From Acidobacteriota bacterium (lineage in GTDB: Bacteria; Acidobacteriota; Polarisedimenticolia; QHYA01): a stretch of DNA of 11,731 nt. The DNA lies in the NCBI GenBank assembly GCA_003223995.1, contig QHYA01000102.1:1-11731 (forward strand). The letters run 5' to 3'. The notes beneath the pieces were generated by a model. That model was not told where the DNA came from, did no database searches, and saw only the letters and a list, made by a program, of their open reading frames with translations. Of the stretch, positions 1 through 5,580 are shown piece after piece (the stretch's first letter is position 1; each line of letters starts with the position of its first letter). A program made the translations under genes and the position numbers.

Positions 1-104
1 TCCGCGAAGCGTGTCTGGCCCGTCACCTTTGCCCGCCCATCTACACGGCGGCGCGGTACCCCGATGATTCTCAGGCGGCGGTCGACCGGTGTGGTGTCGC
101 TCAT
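1..104 (-). CDS. Molybdopterin-binding large subunit of a xanthine-oxidase-family hydroxylase (N-terminal fragment)
   Basis: Only the first 34 complete codons lie in the window; the gene continues past the left edge. Read on the minus strand from the ATG at 104-102, the protein contains VDGRAKVTGQTRFA, the N-terminal signature of the large (CoxL/XdhA-type) subunit of xanthine-oxidase-family enzymes. In the family this subunit binds the molybdenum-pterin cofactor and hydroxylates a substrate such as an aldehyde, purine, aromatic acyl-CoA or CO. The ATG overlaps the TGA of the preceding [2Fe-2S] subunit gene (ATGA, 101-104), so the two are translationally coupled and almost certainly subunits of one enzyme. 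The substrate cannot be told from this fragment, and whether an FAD-binding medium subunit follows is not visible. Confidence 0.85.
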   Translation of the reverse strand, partial: MSDTTPVDRRLRIIGVPRRRVDGRAKVTGQTRFA

Positions 105-685
105 CCCAGCGCCTGACGATCCGCTTTGCTCGTGGGTTGTGATTTGGCGGCGGCTCTCGCGGCCCTCTGGGGCACATCTGCTTTCTCGCCCGCTCCAATC
201 GTCGAGGCGATCGCCGCCTCGACCGCTTCGAAGATCTGGAGGTAGCCCGTGCATCGGCAGAGGTTCCCCGACAGCGCTTCCATGATCTGCCCACGGGTGG
301 GGTTCGGATGCGTGTCGAGAAGGTTCTTGGCTGTCAGGAGAATCCCGGGTGTGCAGTAGCCGCACTGAGCGGCGCCGAGGTCGGCGAAGGCCTCCTGCAG
401 CGGATGGAGCTTTCCGCCGGCGTCGATCCCCTCGATCGTGATGACCTCGCGTCCCTCGCACTCGAGGCCCAGCACGAGGCAGGAAAGGACCGGCTGGCCG
501 TCGAGCAGGACAGCGCAGGCGCCGCATTCGCCCAGCTCGCAGCCGTGCTTGGTCCCCATCAGGTCCAGGTCCTCGCGAAGGACCTCGAGAAGGGTCTTGT
601 AGGAAGCGAAGGAGGCCTCGTGCTCCTCCCCGTTCACCCGAAGGGGGATGTGGACGTTGGTCTCGTTGGAGCCGGTTTCTCTCAT
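101..685 (-). CDS. [2Fe-2S] small subunit of a xanthine-oxidase-family molybdenum hydroxylase
   Basis: This 194-residue protein is the electron-transfer subunit that passes electrons from the molybdenum site through two [2Fe-2S] clusters. The plant-ferredoxin-type N-terminal domain has KHGCELGECGACAVLLDG with cysteines at about 49, 54, 57 and 69. The C-terminal helical domain has CGYCTPG (108, 111) and NLCRCTGY (143, 145), giving all eight expected ligands. The ATG at 685-683 overlaps the TGA of the upstream TetR gene, and the stop overlaps the start of the large subunit. The frame stays open far upstream because it runs antisense-free through the TetR gene, but that extension has no ferredoxin homology. 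An Ala/Lys/Gln-rich tail of about 30 residues (165-194) follows the conserved domain; family members usually end near 155-165. No Tat signal is present, so the enzyme is probably cytoplasmic. Confidence 0.93.
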   Translation of the reverse strand: MRETGSNETNVHIPLRVNGEEHEASFASYKTLLEVLREDLDLMGTKHGCELGECGACAVLLDGQPVLSCLVLGLECEGREVITIEGIDAGGKLHPLQEAFADLGAAQCGYCTPGILLTAKNLLDTHPNPTRGQIMEALSGNLCRCTGYLQIFEAVEAAIASTIGAGEKADVPQRAARAAAKSQPTSKADRQALG

Positions 686-1344
686 GTCCTTGCTTGCGAT
701 CCTGCTGCCCTTCCCCGGCCGGCCTTCTTGGGCAGCCGCGCGGCGAGGCCCCGAACGAGATACTCCGCGAGCCCTTCGGCGACGGCCGAAGCCGAGCGGG
801 GCCCTTCCGGGTGGAACCAGCGTGCGGTCCAGTTGGCAGCCCCAAGGATCGCGCGGGTGACCAGCTTCACGTCGGTCCGAGCCAGCTCCCCCCGGCGCAT
901 GCCCGAGGCCACGAGCCGGCGGATTCCGCGCTCGTACCGGTCGCGTTTGAGGACGATCCGCTTCCGCAGGGGTGCCGGAAGAGCATCCACCTCGAGATGG
1001 GCGGCCGAGCCCTCCAGCTCGTCGATCAGGCACCGGACGTGGGCCTCGATGACCTGCCGGAGCTGCTCCGACGCGGGCTGACCCGACAGGCGCGCCGTCT
1101 CGAGGGCGGCGATCATCACGTCCAGCGAGCGGTCCTGGCAGAAGTAAAGGATCTCGTGTTTCCCCTTGAAGTAGTGGTAGAGGTTGCCGGGGGAGAGATC
1201 CGCCTCGGCGGCGATCTCCCGCATGCCCGCTCCCGCGAACCCGCTCCGGCGGAAGACCCTCGCGGCCGCGCGGAGGATCTCCAGACGGCGGGCATCCGCC
1301 CGCCGCTGCGCCCGGCCGGCTCCGTTGGTCAAACGATCGTTCAC
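682..1344 (-). CDS. TetR-family transcriptional regulator, probable repressor of the hydroxylase operon
   Basis: This 220-residue protein has the N-terminal TetR DNA-binding domain (about 20-68), with helix-turn-helix MREIAAEADLSPGNLYHYF at 41-59 followed by KGKHEIL. The ligand-binding half contains ILGAANWTARWFHPEG (166-180), which resembles the C-terminal domain of KstR2-like regulators that sense acyl-CoA thioesters; the resemblance is from memory and the effector is unknown. Translation is assigned to a GTG at 1344-1342 because no ATG precedes the helix-turn-helix and a GAGG ribosome-binding sequence lies 8 bases upstream (1356-1353). The gene is the first of the minus-strand operon; its TGA overlaps the ATG of the [2Fe-2S] subunit. 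A perfect inverted repeat (1348-1363) between its promoter and start suggests it represses itself and the enzyme genes. Confidence 0.93.
   Translation of the reverse strand: MNDRLTNGAGRAQRRADARRLEILRAAARVFRRSGFAGAGMREIAAEADLSPGNLYHYFKGKHEILYFCQDRSLDVMIAALETARLSGQPASEQLRQVIEAHVRCLIDELEGSAAHLEVDALPAPLRKRIVLKRDRYERGIRRLVASGMRRGELARTDVKLVTRAILGAANWTARWFHPEGPRSASAVAEGLAEYLVRGLAARLPKKAGRGRAAGSQART
1329..1344. promoter_or_regulatory. Possible second TetR operator box overlapping the repressor start codon
   Basis: The core AACGATCGTT (1332-1341) is a perfect 10-bp palindrome inside the first codons of the TetR gene. On the minus strand the 16-base window reads GTGAACGATCGTTTGA and shares the TGAAC half-site of the stronger repeat at 1348-1363. 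The two dyad centres are 19 bases apart. It may be chance in a coding sequence. Confidence 0.3.
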
Positions 1345-1347
1345 AAG

Positions 1348-1363
1348 TTGAACCTCGGTTCAA
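1348..1363. promoter_or_regulatory. Inverted repeat, probable TetR operator
   Basis: The sequence TTGAACCTCGGTTCAA is a perfect inverted repeat with 7-base arms and a 2-base spacer. It lies just upstream of the TetR GTG start, overlaps the predicted -10 hexamer by one base on the minus strand, and covers the expected transcription start and the ribosome-binding sequence. Size, symmetry and position match a TetR-family autoregulatory operator. It is about 55 bases from the -10 box of the divergent transporter gene, so repression there is less likely. Confidence 0.65.
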
Positions 1364-1391
1364 TTCTCCTTCTTCCCGGCGCTGCCGTCAA
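1363..1391 (-). promoter_or_regulatory. Predicted sigma-70-type promoter of the TetR-hydroxylase operon
   Basis: On the minus strand a TTGACG (-35, 1391-1386) is followed after 17 bases by GAGAAT (-10, 1368-1363), matching 5/6 and 4/6 of the consensus. Transcription would begin near 1356, inside the inverted repeat, leaving a leader of only about a dozen bases. The short leader is a reason for caution. Confidence 0.45.
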
Positions 1392-1414
1392 GAGGGTCGG
1401 TCGTGACGCCTTGT

Positions 1415-1423
1415 TGCTATAAT
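1415..1423 (+). promoter_or_regulatory. Extended -10 promoter for the cation transporter gene
   Basis: TGCTATAAT fits the extended -10 consensus (TGn then TATAAT at 1418-1423), and no convincing -35 hexamer is present, as is common for this class. Transcription would start near 1430 and give a leader of about 50 bases before the TTG start at 1480. A perfect TATAAT in such GC-rich DNA is unlikely to be chance. Confidence 0.55.
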
Positions 1424-1479
1424 CCGCCGCTCGTTCCAACCGGGGGTTTGAGTCATGCGCCCCGGTTCCCGGAGGCGAA

Positions 1480-2700
1480 TTGAATCCATCCCTTTCGGGG
1501 CGCTTCCTTCTCGGGGAGGTCGCCGGGACTGCGGCCGCGGGCGCGACCAAGGCCAAGGTCATCGCCTCGAGCTGGACCTTCGGCGCGATCCTCTCCTCGG
1601 CCGTCCTCATCATGTGGGGAGCGGAAGCGGCGCAGTTCTTCATCGCCCAGGGGCTGGCGCTCGCGATCCTCGCCTGGCTCCAGACCCTGCCGGAGTTCGC
1701 GGTCGAGGCGGTCATCGCTTACGAGGCGGGCCGCGATCCCGCTTCCCTTCACCTCGTCACGGCGAACTTCACGGGGTCGCTCCGGCTGTTCGTCGGCCTG
1801 AACTGGCCGATGATCTACTTCGTCCACGCCTTCTCCAGCTGGAGGAGGAAGGGGGCTCGAAGGCTCCCCGAGATCCGGATGGGCGGCGACGACCCCGCGA
1901 CCATCTTCTTCCTCTACCCGGCGCTCGCCTACTTCTCGCTCATCTGGTGGAAGGGGACCCTGTCGATCCTCGACGGGTTCGCCCTCGTGGCGATCTACGC
2001 CGCCTACCTCGCCGTCCTGCAGTTCCTTCCCCCCCAGGAGCTCGAAGAGGAATCGGATGTCGGGCGCATCCCGCGCGCCATCATCCACATGAGGCGGGGG
2101 CCCAGGATCGCCTCGATTCTTTCACTGTTCCTCTCCGGCGGACTGATCCTGTACTTCTGTGCTGAGCCTTTCCTGCACAGCCTCAAGGAGCTTGCGCTGA
2201 CCCTGGGAATCTCCACCTTCATCTTCATCCAGTGGGTGGCGCCGTTCGTCTCCGAGTTTCCGGAGAAAGTCACGGCCTGCTACTGGGCCCGGAAGGCCAA
2301 GAGCGCTCCTATGGCCCTCATGAACGTCGTCAGCTCTTCCTTCAGCCAGTGGACGGTGCTGACCGGCATCATCCCGTTCGTCTATTCCTATTCGGCCGGT
2401 CGCATCAGCACCGTTGTCTTCGACGACCAGCAGCGCGTGGAGATCCTCCTGACGATCGTCCAGTCGCTGCTCGGCGCGTTGTTGCTGTCGAACCTCAGCT
2501 TCAAGTGGTGGGAGGCCGTGGTCCTCTTCGTCCTCTGGTTCGCCCAGTTCCTCGTCCCCACAATCCACGGGCAGATCATCTGGGTATACGCCGCCTGGGT
2601 GGCGGTCGAGATCCTGAAGCTCGTCCGGGACCGCAAGCACTTTGCCGTCTTCCCTGCATTCCACCAGCTCTTCCGGAGGCACGTCCTCGGACGGAGCTGA
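1480..2700 (+). CDS. CaCA-superfamily (Na+/Ca2+ exchanger-like) membrane cation transporter
   Basis: This 406-residue hydrophobic protein has about ten membrane segments in two halves separated by a charged loop (about 182-210). Each half holds a divergent CaCA alpha repeat. The first is WLQTLPEFAVE with TANFTGS (66-100) and the second is VAPFVSEFPEKV with a Ser-rich helix (253-291). The key glutamates are present (E72, E262), but the usual Gly-Ser-Asn ends of the motifs are altered, so the ion is uncertain; Ca2+ exchange for Na+ or H+ is the family norm. The protein acts in the inner membrane. The start is a TTG preceded four bases away by GGAGG (1471-1475); no other start codon in this frame keeps the first membrane segment. 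It is transcribed divergently from the TetR operon. There is no sign of an additional regulatory (CBS or TrkA) domain. Confidence 0.8.
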   Translation: MNPSLSGRFLLGEVAGTAAAGATKAKVIASSWTFGAILSSAVLIMWGAEAAQFFIAQGLALAILAWLQTLPEFAVEAVIAYEAGRDPASLHLVTANFTGSLRLFVGLNWPMIYFVHAFSSWRRKGARRLPEIRMGGDDPATIFFLYPALAYFSLIWWKGTLSILDGFALVAIYAAYLAVLQFLPPQELEEESDVGRIPRAIIHMRRGPRIASILSLFLSGGLILYFCAEPFLHSLKELALTLGISTFIFIQWVAPFVSEFPEKVTACYWARKAKSAPMALMNVVSSSFSQWTVLTGIIPFVYSYSAGRISTVVFDDQQRVEILLTIVQSLLGALLLSNLSFKWWEAVVLFVLWFAQFLVPTIHGQIIWVYAAWVAVEILKLVRDRKHFAVFPAFHQLFRRHVLGRS

Positions 2701-2731
2701 GCCGTGCCGATTCTCGCCTTCATAGGCGTCC

Positions 2732-2760
2732 TTGACTGCACCGTGTGGTGGTCTTAGCCT
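2732..2760 (+). promoter_or_regulatory. Weak predicted promoter upstream of the slipin gene
   Basis: TTGACT (2732-2737) is separated by 17 bases from TAGCCT (2755-2760). The -35 matches 5/6 of the consensus, the -10 only 3/6. It would give a leader of about 38 bases. Read-through from the transporter gene, which ends 104 bases before the slipin start, is an alternative. Confidence 0.3.
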
Positions 2761-2804
2761 CGGGATTCTGAAAACTGGAAGCCGCACAGCGGGGGTAACC
2801 TTTC

Positions 2805-3686
2805 ATGGTCAATTACCTATCGGGTCTCGTCTTCGTCATTCTCTTGCTGATCGGCGCCGCCCTCGTCATCCCCATCGGCCTGGGGCACCCCATTCCTGCG
2901 GTGGTTCTTGGAGCCGTCTGGCTGCTTGGAGATGTGATCCTCTCCTCCGCGATCCAGATGGCGGCGCAGTGGGAAAGGGCGGTCGTCTTCCGCCTCGGCA
3001 GATTCCGCAACGTCCGCGGGCCCGGAGTGTTTCTCATAGCGCCTCTCATCGACCAGTTCAGAAGGGTTGACACGCGCGTGCAGGCGATCCAGATCTCCAG
3101 GCAACAGGTCATCACGAAAGACAATGTGCCCGTCTCCGTCGACGGGGTCCTGTTCTTCAAGGTAGACAGCGCTGCCGACGCCATCATCAAGGTGCAGGAC
3201 TATCATTTCGCGATCTCCCAGTACGCCCGCACCTCCCTGCGGGATGTCATCGGCCAGATGACGCTCGACCAGTTGCTTTCGGAGCGCGAGCAGATCGAAA
3301 GGGCCATCGCGGCTCATGTCGAGAAGGACACCAAGGACTGGGGCCTCGAAGTGGTGGGCATCCGCATGGAAGACATCGACATGCCCGAAGAGCTGAAGAA
3401 GATGATGTCCCGGCAGGCGTCGGCCGAACGCGAGAAGCGCGCGACCATCACCAAGGCCGAAGGGGACAAGGAGGCTGCCGTCAACCTCGCAGCCGCCGCA
3501 CGCACGATGAGGGAGAGCCCCGGGGCGATGCAACTGCGCACCCTGCAGACCATCGACGGCCTCGGGCCGACCTCCTCGAACACCGTCGTGCTTGCCGTTC
3601 CCGTGGAGATCATTGACTCGCTCGTTCAGTTCGGCCGGGCGCTTCGGGACTCCGGATCAATTTCGCCGGGGCCGCTTGATCGATGA
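2805..3686 (+). CDS. Slipin (stomatin-like SPFH/band 7) membrane protein
   Basis: This 293-residue protein belongs to the stomatin-like branch of the SPFH family, which oligomerises in the membrane and is linked to lipid microdomain organisation and control of membrane proteases. Two hydrophobic segments open the protein (about 5-24 and 30-50), followed by the band 7 domain from about residue 55 with WERAVVFRLGRFRNVRGPG, then VDTRVQ and ITKDNVPVSVD, which are typical of slipins. A charged Ala/Glu/Lys coiled-coil region (about 185-230) precedes a conserved C-terminal stretch. The start ATG has a G-rich stretch (2791-2795) about ten bases upstream as a weak ribosome-binding site. Slipin genes often pair with an NfeD-family gene; none is present here. 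The neighbours are a membrane transporter and an outer-membrane barrel, so an envelope role is the only inference from context. Confidence 0.92.
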   Translation: MVNYLSGLVFVILLLIGAALVIPIGLGHPIPAVVLGAVWLLGDVILSSAIQMAAQWERAVVFRLGRFRNVRGPGVFLIAPLIDQFRRVDTRVQAIQISRQQVITKDNVPVSVDGVLFFKVDSAADAIIKVQDYHFAISQYARTSLRDVIGQMTLDQLLSEREQIERAIAAHVEKDTKDWGLEVVGIRMEDIDMPEELKKMMSRQASAEREKRATITKAEGDKEAAVNLAAAARTMRESPGAMQLRTLQTIDGLGPTSSNTVVLAVPVEIIDSLVQFGRALRDSGSISPGPLDR

Positions 3687-3776
3687 GGAGGGTGAGGAAG
3701 GAAATGATGGGGACGCCGGCCCTCTCGGCTTGTCGCCGGGCGATCCCTGGGATTACGCTAGACCGTAGCGTCTTTC

Positions 3777-5411
3777 ATGACGGATCTCGGCCCTCCGGTT
3801 GTTCCCCGGCCTTTCGGCACTCTCTCGAACTTCCCGACTCCTAGCTCGTCGGGCGGATGGCCCTCGCAGCCGCTCGCCGTTGTCCTGGCTGCCCTGCTGT
3901 TCGCGGCCTGCTCCGCCGCCGCGCTGGGAGGCGAGAGTGGCTCGCCCGCACCGGCCGGGGAAGCCGCGCCTGCAGAAGCCGGGCCTGTCCCAGCGGCCGA
4001 TCGGCCGATCCTCATCGGCAGGATCACAATCGAGATCGTGGATGTGTTCGACCCATCCAAGCGGGGCGAGGACGGCTGGTTCAACCGTCACGAGAATGGT
4101 GCGGCGGACGTTCACGTGCGCGTCCAGGACTCGTGGACGACACGCGCCTCCTACGGGCTGGGCCGGACGGGAGGGCACACTCGGGCGGAGCTGGAGGCGC
4201 AGGAGGTCAACCTGCTGGGATTCGGCAAGAAGCTCGGCTTCAGCTTCGCCAGCAATCAGGACCGCAAGCAGGACACCTTCGAATACAGCGACGAGCAGCT
4301 CTTCGGTACGCGCGTCCATATGGACGTGTCCCACACCAACTCGAGCGACGGCAACGGCGATGCTTTCCTCATGGAACGGCCCTTCTTCTCTTACGAGACC
4401 CCCTGGGCGGCGGGAATAGGCGGTTCCCGAGCGCTCCAGACGACGCACATCTACTCACAGGGTGAGAAGTTGGCCGACTTCGACACCAGCCTCCGCAGTG
4501 GAAGGATCTACTATGGCTTCTCCACGGGCCTTCATGACAATGTGGTCCTGCGATACTCCTTCGGAGCTCTGTTCAACCGCGCTGATTACACCAACGGCAG
4601 GAAACTGACCGATGACTGCCGGCACCGGCCGCCGCCCCTGGCCCCGGAGTGCATCGCTCCCGTCGAGCTGACTCCTGTCGACAGGAAAGTGATTGGACCG
4701 TTCTTCGAGTTCAGGCGAGAGAGCAGGAACTGGATCAAGGCCTACAACCTCATCCGGATGGACCGTCCGGAGGATTTCAACCTTGGCTCCGTCCTCGACA
4801 TCGAGACGGTGCTGAGCCGACGCGTGCTCGGCGCGGGCGCGGACGAGGTTCTGCTGCTCGCCCAGATAGGCCGAGGTTTCCACGCCGGCCAGAATGGCTT
4901 GCTCTTCATCAACCATTCGATCAACGGGCGTATCGGCTCCGGTTCGGCCGCCTCGAATACGTTCGAGCTCGCCGCCACCTACTACAACACGCGATTCACT
5001 CACCAGACGCTGGTTGGCCACACGCTTCTCGACTACGGGTTCAATCTGGATCCGCCGGGCCGCTTTCTGCTCGGCGGAGATGAAGGTCTGAGGGGCTTCA
5101 ATTCGCGCGTGCTGGACGGCAATCGGCGCTTTCTGATCAATCTCGAGGACCGGGTCTGGACCCGCAAGGAGCTGTTCCACCTCGTCTATGTGGGTTTTTC
5201 GGGATTCGTCGACCTCGGCAACGCCTGGGGAGGCCTGGAGTCAGAGGGCTTCGGAGGGCTCCACTCCGACATCGGCATGGGTCTGAGGCTCGACGCAAGC
5301 CGGGCGGCCCACGGAGGGCTCTTGCGTCTCGATTTCGCCGCTCCCGTCTCCGGAGACCGCCGGGGAGGGCCGGCGGTCCTGTTCTCCTTCGGCCACGGCT
5401 TCGGATACTAG
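3777..5411 (+). CDS. Omp85/BamA-like outer-membrane beta-barrel protein with reduced POTRA region
   Basis: The 544-residue protein has a hydrophobic segment at 33-50 that looks like a signal sequence, with FAAC ending at Cys45 as a possible but imperfect lipobox. An Ala/Pro/Gly/Glu linker follows (51-76). Barrel-like strands start near 110 (VRVQDSWTTRASYGLGRTGG). The hallmark Omp85 motif is LLGGDEGLRGF (431-441), followed by FLINLEDR (452-459), FVDLGNAWG (477-485) and a C-terminal strand ending in aromatic Tyr, the usual signal for insertion by the Bam complex. Cysteines 281 and 292 flank a Pro-rich loop and could form a surface disulfide. Only a short remnant (about 77-108) stands where POTRA domains are expected. 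The ATG has no ribosome-binding sequence and the 32-residue N-terminal extension before the hydrophobic stretch is unusual, so the start is uncertain. Function could be protein insertion, secretion or lipid transport; I cannot choose. Confidence 0.82.
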   Translation: MTDLGPPVVPRPFGTLSNFPTPSSSGGWPSQPLAVVLAALLFAACSAAALGGESGSPAPAGEAAPAEAGPVPAADRPILIGRITIEIVDVFDPSKRGEDGWFNRHENGAADVHVRVQDSWTTRASYGLGRTGGHTRAELEAQEVNLLGFGKKLGFSFASNQDRKQDTFEYSDEQLFGTRVHMDVSHTNSSDGNGDAFLMERPFFSYETPWAAGIGGSRALQTTHIYSQGEKLADFDTSLRSGRIYYGFSTGLHDNVVLRYSFGALFNRADYTNGRKLTDDCRHRPPPLAPECIAPVELTPVDRKVIGPFFEFRRESRNWIKAYNLIRMDRPEDFNLGSVLDIETVLSRRVLGAGADEVLLLAQIGRGFHAGQNGLLFINHSINGRIGSGSAASNTFELAATYYNTRFTHQTLVGHTLLDYGFNLDPPGRFLLGGDEGLRGFNSRVLDGNRRFLINLEDRVWTRKELFHLVYVGFSGFVDLGNAWGGLESEGFGGLHSDIGMGLRLDASRAAHGGLLRLDFAAPVSGDRRGGPAVLFSFGHGFGY

Positions 5412-5485
5412 ACGCTCATCCGATCGGCGAACTCCTCCTGAAATAGACCGACCGAGGCTCTCCACCCGTCCACCCGAGACTTTCG

Positions 5486-5514
5486 TTGGCAGGCCGAGCG
5501 TTCCGCGTTACAGT
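5486..5514 (+). promoter_or_regulatory. Predicted sigma-70-type promoter of the addB-addA operon
   Basis: TTGGCA (-35, 5486-5491) and TACAGT (-10, 5509-5514) are separated by 17 bases and match 5/6 and 4/6 of the consensus. The predicted transcription start is near 5521, giving a leader of about 60 bases. The preceding barrel gene ends 75 bases upstream and shows no obvious terminator. Confidence 0.4.
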
Positions 5515-5521
5515 CGGAGCG

Positions 5522-5563
5522 GCCGGTGAGCTTCCAGTTTCGTCTGAGCCTATCCCCACCGGC
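5522..5563 (+). repeat. Inverted repeat in the addB leader
   Basis: GCCGGTG (5522-5528) and CACCGGC (5557-5563) are complementary 7-base arms around a 28-base loop, lying in the predicted addB mRNA leader just before the ATG at 5581. There is no T-run, so it is not a standard terminator. The addB start has no recognisable Shine-Dalgarno sequence, and the loop is long, so any structural role is speculative. Confidence 0.25.
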
Positions 5564-5580
5564 TCAAGCGCCACAACGGC

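Noticed and set aside
101..1363. A 420-codon minus-strand frame that would fuse an N-terminal extension to the [2Fe-2S] subunit
   Set aside because: The extra 226 residues are the TetR gene read out of frame; the ATG at 685 with ATGA overlap gives a normal ferredoxin-type N-terminus.
1455..2165. A 236-codon plus-strand frame with an ATG start overlapping the transporter gene
   Set aside because: Its product is Arg/Pro-rich and not membrane-like, while the frame from 1480 encodes a coherent multi-pass transporter preceded by GGAGG.
3730..3759. A TTGTCG-N18-TACGCT promoter candidate before the barrel gene
   Set aside because: The -10 matches only 3/6 and the leader would be about 11 bases; too weak to annotate.
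5412..5485. A terminator after the barrel gene
   Set aside because: I found no stem-loop followed by a T-run in this stretch.
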